NCBI GenBank assembly: GCA_946407375.1
Contig: CAMJNS010000022.1
Coordinates: forward strand, 1-32,809
Source of the DNA: an uncultured bacterium
GTDB lineage: Bacteria; Muiribacteriota; Ozemobacteria; Ozemobacterales; Ozemobacteraceae
Direction of reading: 5' to 3'
Length of the DNA: 32,809 nucleotides
Numbering within the stretch: position 1 is the first letter of the stretch; every line of letters begins with the position of its first letter. Of the stretch, positions 17,261 to 24,910 are shown one piece after another. Made by a program: the position numbers and the translations under genes. The notes under the pieces were generated by a model, which had not been told where the DNA came from, did no database searches, and worked only from the letters and a program-made list of their open reading frames with translations.

Positions 17261-17400
17261 GAATCTGGCACTTGAATTGATGCCGTCAGTGGCAAGGCTG
17301 TAACGCCAGGGGTCGTTTTCGCTGGCTCTTGTGCCGATGTAGCATGTGCCTGTAGTGCTGTCATTTGGTAAACTTACGCTCAGTGGTTTTTCGATTGTGT

Positions 17401-17754
17401 TTACGGGAACATCTGCGGTAAGTGAATTTTCGGAGGGTAATCCGCTGAAATATTGTAAACATAGATATAGGAGAAGGTTCCGCTGTTATCGGTTATGACA
17501 GGGACTTTTTCTTCGACCGCTGTGACTTTTACGCCTTCCTGGAATGTGTTGTCGTTAGGGCATTTTATTAACGCCCCAGAGGGAAATGTTATATCATCGA
17601 ATCTGCCGTTGGCCCCGACTGTGCGGATTTCTGGTGTAACAACAGTTTCGTCGTTGTTTGATACGAACGGGGCGCTGCCACCTGCGTGACAACCAATCAG
17701 GGCGGCGATAGCCGCCAAAGAAAGAACGAACAGGAACAAAAACTTTTGTTTCAT
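17401..17754 (-). CDS. Lipoprotein N-terminus, 5' part of the split surface-protein gene
   Basis: This is a 117-residue open frame with a lipoprotein signal: MKQKFLFLF, a hydrophobic core, then the lipobox AALIGC with the Cys at about residue 22. Mature residues include VGANGRFDDITFPSGALIKC. The start is supported by AAGGA eight bases upstream. The last residues (after YVYNIS) look out of frame. One step over, the DNA reads GLPSENSLTADVPVNTIEKP and continues without a stop into the large surface-protein frame. I therefore read it as the signal-bearing start of that gene, cut by a -1/+2 type shift near 17440-17455. It could be a sequencing error or a real inactivation. Confidence 0.75.
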   Translation of the reverse strand: MKQKFLFLFVLSLAAIAALIGCHAGGSAPFVSNNDETVVTPEIRTVGANGRFDDITFPSGALIKCPNDNTFQEGVKVTAVEEKVPVITDNSGTFSYIYVYNISADYPPKIHLPQMFP

Positions 17755-17790
17755 ATATCTTCCTTACTTATTAAATTTCAAATTTATGTT

Positions 17791-17835
17791 TCAAAGAAAG
17801 TGTTCGTTATTTCTTTGAGCCAAGCGGAGCTTGGC
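17791..17835. promoter_or_regulatory. Two adjacent inverted repeats upstream of the lipoprotein gene
   Basis: A perfect 9-bp inverted repeat TCAAAGAAA / TTTCTTTGA (17791-17799, 17810-17818) with a 10-base spacer directly precedes a second one, GCCAAG / CTTGGC with loop CGGAG (17819-17835). They lie 37-81 bp before the lipoprotein ATG at 17754. They could be an operator, an mRNA structure or repeat debris. Confidence 0.5.
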
Positions 17836-18072
17836 GTTGTGGTAGGTGATAGGTGGTGGGTGGTAGGCTTTAGCACAATAACACCTACAAAACCAATCAC
17901 ACCAATCATAACCCCATAGACAAGGGATTAGGGCGTAGGAATAAGAGATTAGGGCAGCATCACCAACTAAACAATCTCCTTATTTCTTGTTTCCGCTCTC
18001 TTATCTCTTTTTTCTTAATAAACCAGATTAATGCTATTATAACATACTTTGGTAATTTCGCGACAGCAAGCT
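17836..18072. other. Noncoding stretch upstream of the lipoprotein gene
   Basis: I see no credible gene here. Near 17840-17880 there is a run of GGTGATAGGTGGTGGGTGGT-like sequence, and near 17926-17956 a twofold GATTAGGGC motif. On the minus strand TG-T-TATAAT (18036-18044) forms an extended -10 without a good -35. It could start a long (about 275-base) leader for the lipoprotein gene. Confidence 0.4.
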
Positions 18073-18146
18073 CTGGGGGAGCTTCTTTAAGAACTGCCCC
18101 CGCAAACGGCGGGGGAAGTGGTTCCGCAGGAACCGAAAGGGGTCTT
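18073..18146. repeat. GC-rich hairpin repeat element, copy 2
   Basis: The blocks CTGGGGGAGCTTCTTTAAGA, CTGCCCCC, GGGGGAAGTG, a GTTCC/GGAAC stem with loop GCA, then GAAAGGGGTCTT match copy 1 at 13747-13879 in order and spacing, without the AGGAT insert. The stem after GGGGGAAGTG differs in sequence between copies (GTTCC here, GTCGC there) but both form a hairpin. Confidence 0.75.
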
Positions 18147-18215
18147 ACTACAACTACAATAATTACCAATAACAATAACTACACTGGCATTAGCCAGCTT
18201 TTTAAGCATTTTAAC

Positions 18216-18249
18216 GCGTTTACCCTGGTGAAGCAAACAGGAAAAACGC
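18216..18249. repeat. Hairpin with ACCCTGGTGAAG loop, copy A
   Basis: The stem GCGTTT (18216-18221) pairs with AAACGC (18244-18249). The loop begins ACCCTGGTGAAGCAAAC. The same loop start occurs at 18409-18435 within a stem of different sequence. See the finding on compensatory changes. Confidence 0.65.
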
Positions 18250-18264
18250 ATTAAAAATTCTTTT

Positions 18265-18326
18265 CTGGATGGACTTCGTTTTGCTTTCAGCAACGCCACG
18301 GCGTTTTCAACGCCTCGCAATGACAG
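18265..18326. repeat. Dispersed repeat of the CATTGCGAGG type
   Basis: Read on the minus strand it begins CTGTCATTGCGAGGCGTTG and ends GAAGTCCATCCAG. Inside, AACGCC, GGCGTT and AACGCC alternate so that either neighbouring pair can form a hairpin. This looks like the short CATTGCGAGG...GAAG repeats scattered in many bacterial genomes, from memory. There is no coding potential. Confidence 0.55.
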
Positions 18327-18408
18327 TTATTATTTAAACTTTGTTCATAATTAATAACAAAACTTCTGATTAATACAGACTTTACTATTTTTAAATAAAT
18401 TTCAATTG

Positions 18409-18435
18409 GCATTACCCTGGTGAAGTAAAAAATGC
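18409..18435. repeat. Hairpin with ACCCTGGTGAAG loop, copy B, abutting the fusA promoter
   Basis: The stem GCATT (18409-18413) pairs with AATGC (18431-18435); the loop is ACCCTGGTGAAG plus TAAAA. It ends one base before the -35 box of the fusA promoter, so it may act as an operator or upstream element rather than in RNA. Confidence 0.6.
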
Positions 18436-18436
18436 A

Positions 18437-18465
18437 TTGACTTTTGATGGTAAACAGCATAAAAT
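18437..18465 (+). promoter_or_regulatory. Sigma-70-type promoter for fusA
   Basis: TTGACT (18437-18442) and TAAAAT (18460-18465) are separated by 17 bp. The expected start of transcription near 18472 gives a leader of about 64 bases before the fusA ATG. That leader contains TTATCCACA (18505-18513), a perfect match to a DnaA box, perhaps by chance. Confidence 0.65.
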
Positions 18466-18535
18466 ATTTGCTCTTTTTAACCATAACAGTATAAGTCACA
18501 GAATTTATCCACAGCAAAGTTCGAGGAAGCAGAAA

Positions 18536-20641
18536 ATGGAAAACGAATCCATTAAAAAAGTTCGTAATATTGGCATTATTGCCCATATTGACGCAGGAAA
18601 AACAACTACAACAGAAAGAATACTATTCTTTACTGGCAGAAACTATAAATTAGGTGAAACCCACGAAGGTACCGCAACCATGGACTGGATGGTCCAGGAA
18701 CAAGAACGCGGGATAACCATTACCAGTGCGGCTACAAAATGTCATTGGAAAGACGCTTCAATAAATATTATTGATACTCCAGGGCACGTTGATTTTACTG
18801 CCGAAGTTGAACGTTCTCTTCGTGTGTTAGATGGTGCTGTAATTCTTCTCTGTGCAGTTGGTGGAGTTCAGCCACAGTCAGAAACTGTTTGGAGACAGGC
18901 AAATAAATATTCTGTTCCTAGAATTGCTTTTGTAAATAAAATGGATAGGGTAGGAGCTGATTATAATCGTGTTGTAACTCAGATTAGAGATAGACTAAAA
19001 GCTTTACCACTAGTGCTTTCTCTCCCAATAGGTTCTGAAGATAATTTTCAGGGTCACTGTGATGTAGTTACAAAAACTGCGTGGATATGGGAAGCTGATC
19101 CTAAAAATGTAGCAGGAAAAATGGTTCAGCATGAAATACCTGATAATATGATTGATGCTGTTGAAGAAGCACATGCAAACATGATTGATATTCTTGCTTC
19201 TTGTAGTGATGATATTCTTGAAAAATATATGGCAGAAGAACCAATAGAAGAAGCTCTTATAAAAGAAACAATCCGTGAAGCAACAATAAAAAATATGATA
19301 GTTCCAGTGCTTTGTGGTTCGGCTTTCAAGAATAAAGGTATTCAGTCTTTGTTAGATGCAGTTGTAGACTACTTGCCATCACCTTTAGATATTCCTCCTT
19401 CAATTGGTTATACGCAAGATGATATGGAAGAAGTAGAAATAGCTGCTGACCCTGAAGGCAAATTTGAGGCTATGGCGTTTAAAATAGCCACAATGCCACA
19501 TATTGGAAAACTTGTATATACCCGTATATATTCTGGAACATTAGAAGTCGGCGATACTGTCTACAATGTTACACGTGGTCAGAAAGAAAGAGTTGGGCGT
19601 ATAGTACAAATGCATGCCAATAGCAGAACAGAAATAGATTCTGCTCAGGCTGGTGATATTGTTGCTTTAGTTGGTATTAAATCAATAGGAACAGGTGATA
19701 CTTTAGCTCATGATAAAGATGACCCTATCTTAGAAAAAATTAGTTTCCCAGAAACTGTTATTTCTGTAGCAATCGAGCCTAAGACCAAAGCTGACCGCAC
19801 AAAACTTAGTACCGTTCTTCATACTCTTATGGATGAAGATCCAACATTTAAAGCTTCTATGGATGACGAAACAGGCGAAACAATTATCTCTGGCATGGGC
19901 GAACTTCATCTTGAAATAATTGTAGATAGAATTATAAGGGAATTTAATGTTCAGGCTTCTGTTGGTGCTCCACAGGTTGCTTATCGTGAAGGTTTGCGCA
20001 AAAAGACTCTAACGGAATATAAACACGCTAAACAAACTGGTGGTAGAGGGCAGTATGGTCATGTAATTATGGAAATAGAACCTATGCCAAGAGGAACAGG
20101 TATACTTTTTGAAACAGATGTTAAAGGTGGTACCGTCCCCTCAACTTATTTTCCAGCAATAGAACAAGGCATAAAAGAAGCTCTACAACAAGGACCTATA
20201 TGTAAAAAAGCAGTTACCGATGTAAAGGTTACATTATTAGATGGTTCTTATCATGAAGTTGACTCTAGTTTAATGGCTTTTAAGACTGCTAGTATAGAAG
20301 CAATGAAAATAGGAATGGCAAAAGCTAATCCTGTTTTGTTAGAGCCAATTTGTAAAGTTGAAATAGAAACTCCTGAACAGTATCTTGGTGATATCATAGC
20401 AAACCTTAATTCCCGTAGAGGCAAGGTAATAAACATGGAAATGCGTGGCGATATGCGAACACTTGATTGTCAGGTTCCATTAGCAGAAATGTTTAATTAT
20501 TCGACTCATCTAAGGTCACTTTCTCAGGGTAGAGCAAGTTTTAGCATGGAAGTTTTGTACTATGTTGATGTTCCACCCACAATTGCTGAAAAGATAAAAA
20601 AAGAATTTGCTTTGGCTGAAGCGAAAAAACTTGCTAAGTAG
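18536..20641 (+). CDS. fusA: Elongation factor G
   Basis: This 701-residue translational GTPase moves tRNA and mRNA through the ribosome. The G1 motif [15 protein letters not shown], switch region [14 protein letters not shown]3 DTPGH and G4 NKMD are all intact. Domains II-V follow with normal length (bacterial EF-G about 690-705). The ATG at 18536 is preferred over a TTG at 18437: it has GAGGAAG eight bases upstream, and the TTG coincides with the promoter -35 box. No ribosomal-protein or tuf genes flank it, so it lies outside the usual str operon in this genome. A long hairpin starts at its stop codon. Confidence 0.97.
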   Translation: MENESIKKVRNIGIIAHIDAGKTTTTERILFFTGRNYKLGETHEGTATMDWMVQEQERGITITSAATKCHWKDASINIIDTPGHVDFTAEVERSLRVLDGAVILLCAVGGVQPQSETVWRQANKYSVPRIAFVNKMDRVGADYNRVVTQIRDRLKALPLVLSLPIGSEDNFQGHCDVVTKTAWIWEADPKNVAGKMVQHEIPDNMIDAVEEAHANMIDILASCSDDILEKYMAEEPIEEALIKETIREATIKNMIVPVLCGSAFKNKGIQSLLDAVVDYLPSPLDIPPSIGYTQDDMEEVEIAADPEGKFEAMAFKIATMPHIGKLVYTRIYSGTLEVGDTVYNVTRGQKERVGRIVQMHANSRTEIDSAQAGDIVALVGIKSIGTGDTLAHDKDDPILEKISFPETVISVAIEPKTKADRTKLSTVLHTLMDEDPTFKASMDDETGETIISGMGELHLEIIVDRIIREFNVQASVGAPQVAYREGLRKKTLTEYKHAKQTGGRGQYGHVIMEIEPMPRGTGILFETDVKGGTVPSTYFPAIEQGIKEALQQGPICKKAVTDVKVTLLDGSYHEVDSSLMAFKTASIEAMKIGMAKANPVLLEPICKVEIETPEQYLGDIIANLNSRRGKVINMEMRGDMRTLDCQVPLAEMFNYSTHLRSLSQGRASFSMEVLYYVDVPPTIAEKIKKEFALAEAKKLAK

Positions 20642-20717
20642 TCTATACATTGTCATAAACGTATGGCTTTCAGAGCTAAAGCCCATACGCTATACTTTTT
20701 ATGACAAATGTGTAGAC
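20641..20717 (+). terminator. Long imperfect hairpin immediately after fusA
   Basis: The outer arms GTCTATACATTGTCATAAA (20641-20659) and TTTATGACAAATGTGTAGAC (20698-20717) pair with one bulge and one G-T wobble. An inner stem GTATGGCTTT / AAAGCCCATAC (20661-20687) with loop CAGAGCT extends it. It begins on the last base of the fusA stop. It lacks a clear U-tract, so it may be a 3' stability structure or an inverted-repeat element instead of a classic terminator. Confidence 0.5.
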
Positions 20718-20803
20718 AATTAGCATAATCTAAATTAGAACTTAAAATCCTAGTTTTCGCACAACCTCTTTAGACTCCTAATTCTTCATTAGTAATAACT
20801 CTC

Positions 20804-20832
20804 TTGACACTAAGTTTTTACTATGTTAGTAT
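20804..20832 (+). promoter_or_regulatory. Sigma-70-type promoter for hpf-ptsN
   Basis: A perfect -35 TTGACA (20804-20809), a 17-bp spacer and TAGTAT (20827-20832) give a good promoter. Expected transcription start is near 20839, about 52 bases before the hpf ATG at 20891. Confidence 0.7.
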
Positions 20833-20890
20833 CGAACTAGTGACAAAATTTGAGGTACCGTCTATATCCATTAATCACATGGAGGATTTT

Positions 20891-21481
20891 ATGCAATTCG
20901 TAGTCAAGGGTAAGAATCTTCAACTTACCGAAGCTCTAAAAGACTATTCCGAAAAGAAACTTTCTGTAACAAAAAAATACTTCGATGACGATGTTGAAGT
21001 AGATGTAACTCTTGCGGTAAAAGATTCTAAAGATACTAGCCGAAGCAAAGTTTGCGAAGTAACTGTATGGGCAAAAGCTATTGGTAATCCAATTCATGCT
21101 CGTGCTGTTTCTGAAGATCTCTATGCTTCAATCGATATGGTTGTTGAAAAGATCGAAAGCCAAGCCAAGAAATACAAAGGCAAAATTACTTCTCGCAGAC
21201 GAAATAATAAAGGTGTAGATAAACAAGCTACTCATACCATTCTTTCATTCGGTGAAGATTTTGCAGAAAAAGCAGAAAAAGATGCTCCTGCAGAAGTTAG
21301 TCCAAAGATTGTACGCAGTGGAACATTCCCAATGCGCCCAATGTATTCTGACGAAGCTGCTGAACAGCTTGAACTCTTTGGTCAGGATTTCTTTGTATTC
21401 TATAATGCAGAAACCAATAAAGTTAATGTAATCTATCGCCGTGGTGATGGTAATTTCGGTCTTATTGAACCAGAATACTAA
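20891..21481 (+). CDS. hpf: Ribosome hibernation promoting factor, long form
   Basis: The 196-residue product has an N-terminal HPF/RaiA ribosome-binding domain (about 1-105: VVKGKNLQLTEALKDYSEKK, ending in CEVTVWAKA and SIDMVVEKIESQ). A charged linker is followed by a C-terminal dimerisation domain (about 140-196: RSGTFPMRPMYSDEAAEQL, FFVFYNAETNKVNVIYRRGD). Long HPF alone joins 70S ribosomes into inactive 100S dimers when growth slows. The start is ATG at 20891 with GGAGG (20881-20885) five bases upstream; an in-frame upstream start at 20804 falls on the promoter. It is followed after 41 bp by ptsN, the hpf-ptsN pairing well known from rpoN loci, though rpoN is not here. Confidence 0.95.
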   Translation: MQFVVKGKNLQLTEALKDYSEKKLSVTKKYFDDDVEVDVTLAVKDSKDTSRSKVCEVTVWAKAIGNPIHARAVSEDLYASIDMVVEKIESQAKKYKGKITSRRRNNKGVDKQATHTILSFGEDFAEKAEKDAPAEVSPKIVRSGTFPMRPMYSDEAAEQLELFGQDFFVFYNAETNKVNVIYRRGDGNFGLIEPEY

Positions 21482-21522
21482 TTAGTCAGGCAGCTCCTTA
21501 ACAGCTAACAGGAGGATATTCC

Positions 21523-21978
21523 TTGGAACTCAGTGAATTTATATCACCTCAGTTAACAAAACTAGAATTAGCTTCTACTAATAAATTAGATGCTATAAAA
21601 GAGCTTATAGATATGCTCAATGCAGGTGGTTATCTAACTGATGCAGATGAGTTTTTAAAGTCTGTTTTAGAAAGAGAAAAAGTTGGCTCAACAGGCATTG
21701 GAAAAGGTATTGCTATACCTCATTCTAGGGCTGTTACTGTTAAAGAAGTTGTTGTTGCTATTGGTCGTTCTACTGCTGGCATTGAGTTTGATGCATTAGA
21801 TAATCGTCCGGTGCATTTGATTTTCTTGATTGCGGCACCTATTGAGTCTGGTGGGCTTTATTTGAAAGCTCTCGCTAGATTATCTAGACTGCTTCGTTAT
21901 CAAGAATTCAGAAACGAGCTTATGGGAGCAGGAACAGTAGAAGATATAATTAAAATAATATCTTCTGAAGAAAAATAA
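21523..21978 (+). CDS. ptsN: PTS EIIA domain protein (EIIA-Ntr/fructose type)
   Basis: This is a 151-residue single EIIA domain. The phosphorylated His lies in GKGIAIPHSR (about 65-74). Other family features are GSTGIG before it, GIEFDALDNRPVHLIFLIAAP and LARLSRLLR after it. Length matches PtsN (150-163). The start is TTG at 21523 with a strong GGAGG (21511-21515) seven bases upstream and no better ATG nearby. No EIIB or EIIC gene is adjacent, so a regulatory rather than sugar-uptake role is likely. It probably shares the hpf promoter and ends before a hairpin terminator at 22016. Confidence 0.92.
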   Translation: MELSEFISPQLTKLELASTNKLDAIKELIDMLNAGGYLTDADEFLKSVLEREKVGSTGIGKGIAIPHSRAVTVKEVVVAIGRSTAGIEFDALDNRPVHLIFLIAAPIESGGLYLKALARLSRLLRYQEFRNELMGAGTVEDIIKIISSEEK

Positions 21979-22015
21979 GATTTTAATAAATCTAAATGTA
22001 ATTCTGAATTTATAG

Positions 22016-22050
22016 GCGCGGGACTACTTTAATCTCGCGCTTGTAATTTT
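22016..22050 (+). terminator. Hairpin terminator or attenuator between ptsN and secA
   Basis: The 8-bp stem GCGCGGGA (22016-22023) / TCTCGCGC (22033-22040), with one G-T wobble and a 9-base loop, is followed by TTGTAATTTT. It resembles a Rho-independent terminator. The secA ribosome site (GAAAGGGG, 22051-22058) begins right after it, so read-through would control secA expression. Confidence 0.65.
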
Positions 22051-22069
22051 GAAAGGGGTTCTTTTCGTA

Positions 22070-24874
22070 ATGTTAGGTTGGCTTTTTAAGATTTTAAGAT
22101 TTTTCATTCCAGATTTTAATAAAATGCAATTGGATAAATTAAATAAGATTGCTTTAAACATCAATGATTTGGAAGAAAAATATAAGAATCTAACAGATGA
22201 ACAATTATCTAAAAAAACAGAAGAATTTCGTAGAGATCTCTATGACGGTATTCCCTTGGAAGAATTGAAAGAAGAAGCTTTTGCAGCTGTTAGGGAAGCA
22301 AGTAGACGTGTACTAAATATGCGTCATTACGATGTTCAAATAGTTGGCGGTCTTGCTCTTCACGATGGAAGAATAGTAGAAATGAAAACTGGTGAAGGTA
22401 AAACCCTAGTTGCAACTCTTCCTCTCTATTTAAATGCTCTAGAACTTAATCCTCAATGGCTAAAAATGGCTAAGGAAAGAGGGCAAAGAGAATTTAAGCC
22501 GATTTACGATGAAAAGAACAATGTGTGGGTTCCAGTTGGCCGTGGTGCATTACTTGTAACAGTCAATGACTATCTTGCTAAGCGTGACTCAGAATGGATG
22601 GGTAAAATCTACAAGTTTTTGGGAATGACTGTAGGTTTGAATATTCATGGTCTTGATGCAGAAGAAAAACGCGCCGCTTATGCCGCAGACATAACATACG
22701 GAACAAATAACGAATTTGGTTTTGACTATCTTCGCGACAATATGGCTCTTTCAGTTGCTGAATGTGTTCAGCGTCCAGAATATAACTATGCTATAGTCGA
22801 TGAAGTTGACTCAATCCTTATAGATGAAGCTAGAACACCTTTGATTATTTCTGGTCCTGCAGAAAAAGCTACAGCTCTTTATTACATTTTTGCAAAGGTA
22901 GCAAGAGATCTTCTTAAAGAAGAAACTGATGAAATGCAGGAAAAGGGTCTGAAAGGTGATTATACTGTTGATGAAAAGAATCACGGTATTTCAATTACTG
23001 AACAGGGTATTGCAAAAGTCGAAAAAGCTCTTGGTATAGAAAATCTTTATGCCGACAACAATATGGATTCTGTTCATCACTTACAGAATGCATTAAGAGC
23101 AAAACATTTCTTCCACAAAGATAAAGAATATATCGTTAGACCTCGTGAAGATGGTCGTGGACAAGAAGTTGTCATAGTAGACGAATTTACTGGAAGACTA
23201 ATGTTTGGTCGTCGTTATTCAGATGGTTTGCATCAGGCTATTGAAGCCAAAGAAGGCGTTCCGATACAACAAGAAAACCAGACTCTTGCTTCTATTACTT
23301 TCCAAAATTATTTCAGACTTTATCGTAAGCTTGCCGGTATGACAGGTACTGCTGAAACAGAAGCAAAAGAATTTAAAGAAATTTATAAATGCGAAGTCGT
23401 TGTAATTCCACCAAACAAACCCTGTATTAGAAAAGATCTTCCAGATGTTATTTATAAAACGGTCAAAGAAAAGTTTAATGCGATTGTTGACCATATAATC
23501 GAAATTCATGAACGTAAGCAACCTGTTTTGGTAGGTACTATTTCTATTGAAAAATCAGAACTTATTGCAGCTATGCTGCGTAAGAGAGGTTATTCTTGTC
23601 AGGTATTGAATGCGAAATACCATGAAATGGAAGCAGAAATAGTTGCTCAAGCTGGTCGTGAAAGTGCTATTACAATAGCTACTAATATGGCTGGTCGTGG
23701 TACCGACATTCTTTTGGGTGGTAACCCAGAAATGCTTGCTAAGAAAGAAACTCGCCAGACAGAAGGTCCAGAGTTTGAAGCTGCTTTAAATAGATATAAA
23801 GAGATCTGTGAAGAAGAGAAACAGCATGTTATTAATTCTGGTGGTTTGTTTATTCTTGGTACTGAACGACATGAATCTAGACGTATAGACAACCAGTTAC
23901 GTGGTCGTTCTGGACGTCAGGGTGACCCAGGCTGTAGCCAGTTCTATCTTTCAATGGAAGATGATTTGATGCGATTGTTTGGCGCAGCTAACATCGTTGG
24001 ATTAATGGAAAAATTGGGCTGGGAAGAAGGCGAACCTATTGAACATGGTATGATTACTCGTTCAATAGAAAATGCTCAACGAAAAGTTGAATCTTACCAT
24101 TTTGATATGCGTAAACACGTTCTTAAATATGATGATGTTATGAATGAACAAAGAACTCTTATTTATAAAGAACGTAGAAAAGCATTAGAACAAGATTCTG
24201 TTCATGAAGACATACTTGGTATGATTGATGATGTTCTTGACGGAATGGTTGGTCACGCTATAGATAATGTTGATCCTGATGATATAGACTATAATGCTTT
24301 GGCAGAAATGGTTAAGAAAATCTTCCCAATTGAAGCCGAAGGTGGAAAAATAGTCAGAGGTCAGTCAAAAGGACTACCAGGTCAATTGTGTACTTTCCAG
24401 AAAAAAGAACTTTTTGAAGTTTTGCGTAAACGCGTATTAGATAAGCTTCAAGAAAAAATCAATGAAATCGGTGAAAGTGATTTCTATCAGATGGAAAAGT
24501 TCTTGCTTTTACAAATTGTAGATGCAAAATGGAAAGATCACTTACACAATATGGATACTCTTCAAGATGGTATTCACTTAAGAAGTTGGGGTCAAAGAGA
24601 TCCGTTAGTAGAATATAAGATTGAAGGTTTTCAGATGTTTGAAGACATGATTGAAAACATTCGAGAAGATATTCTTTATTATATGTTCAGAGTAACTTAT
24701 TCTCATTCTGAAGAACGTGAAGCTCAGGAACGTCACGAAGCAGAAATGCAGTACAATCGCTCCGATGATGAAACTCCTAATAGACCTGATGTTAAGAAAA
24801 ACGAGCCCTCTAGAAATGATCCCTGCCCCTGTGGAAGTGGGAAAAAATATAAAAATTGTTGCGGAGCTAAATAA
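22070..24874 (+). CDS. secA: Preprotein translocase ATPase SecA
   Basis: The 934-residue motor drives Sec-dependent export through SecYEG. Walker A is MKTGEGKTL and Walker B is AIVDEVDSILIDEARTPLIISG. The preprotein cross-linking domain follows, then NBD2 with TNMAGRGTDILLGGNP and GLFILGTERHESRRIDNQLRGR. The helical wing/scaffold precedes a C-terminal SEC-C zinc site CPCGSGKKYKNCC that binds SecB or ribosomes in relatives. About 30 extra residues lie in NBD1 between TLPLYLNAL and VTVNDYLAKRD. The ATG at 22070 gives the usual start (MLGWLFKIL); a TTG seven codons earlier is possible but overlaps the ribosome site. Pilin-like genes follow 36 bp downstream. Confidence 0.98.
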   Translation: MLGWLFKILRFFIPDFNKMQLDKLNKIALNINDLEEKYKNLTDEQLSKKTEEFRRDLYDGIPLEELKEEAFAAVREASRRVLNMRHYDVQIVGGLALHDGRIVEMKTGEGKTLVATLPLYLNALELNPQWLKMAKERGQREFKPIYDEKNNVWVPVGRGALLVTVNDYLAKRDSEWMGKIYKFLGMTVGLNIHGLDAEEKRAAYAADITYGTNNEFGFDYLRDNMALSVAECVQRPEYNYAIVDEVDSILIDEARTPLIISGPAEKATALYYIFAKVARDLLKEETDEMQEKGLKGDYTVDEKNHGISITEQGIAKVEKALGIENLYADNNMDSVHHLQNALRAKHFFHKDKEYIVRPREDGRGQEVVIVDEFTGRLMFGRRYSDGLHQAIEAKEGVPIQQENQTLASITFQNYFRLYRKLAGMTGTAETEAKEFKEIYKCEVVVIPPNKPCIRKDLPDVIYKTVKEKFNAIVDHIIEIHERKQPVLVGTISIEKSELIAAMLRKRGYSCQVLNAKYHEMEAEIVAQAGRESAITIATNMAGRGTDILLGGNPEMLAKKETRQTEGPEFEAALNRYKEICEEEKQHVINSGGLFILGTERHESRRIDNQLRGRSGRQGDPGCSQFYLSMEDDLMRLFGAANIVGLMEKLGWEEGEPIEHGMITRSIENAQRKVESYHFDMRKHVLKYDDVMNEQRTLIYKERRKALEQDSVHEDILGMIDDVLDGMVGHAIDNVDPDDIDYNALAEMVKKIFPIEAEGGKIVRGQSKGLPGQLCTFQKKELFEVLRKRVLDKLQEKINEIGESDFYQMEKFLLLQIVDAKWKDHLHNMDTLQDGIHLRSWGQRDPLVEYKIEGFQMFEDMIENIREDILYYMFRVTYSHSEEREAQERHEAEMQYNRSDDETPNRPDVKKNEPSRNDPCPCGSGKKYKNCCGAK

Positions 24875-24910
24875 AAAAGATTCCATTAATGAGGCCAAAA
24901 GGTCACATCA

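Noticed and set aside
18437..18535. 33-codon extension of EF-G from a TTG start
   Set aside because: The TTG is the -35 box of the fusA promoter; the ATG at 18536 has a good ribosome site and matches family N-termini.
17686..18586. Several 70-100-codon frames on both strands in the gap before fusA
   Set aside because: They lie on hairpin repeats, lack ribosome sites and show no protein-like pattern.
20804..20890. 29-codon extension of HPF
   Set aside because: Its start codon coincides with the TTGACA promoter box; GGAGG precedes the ATG at 20891.
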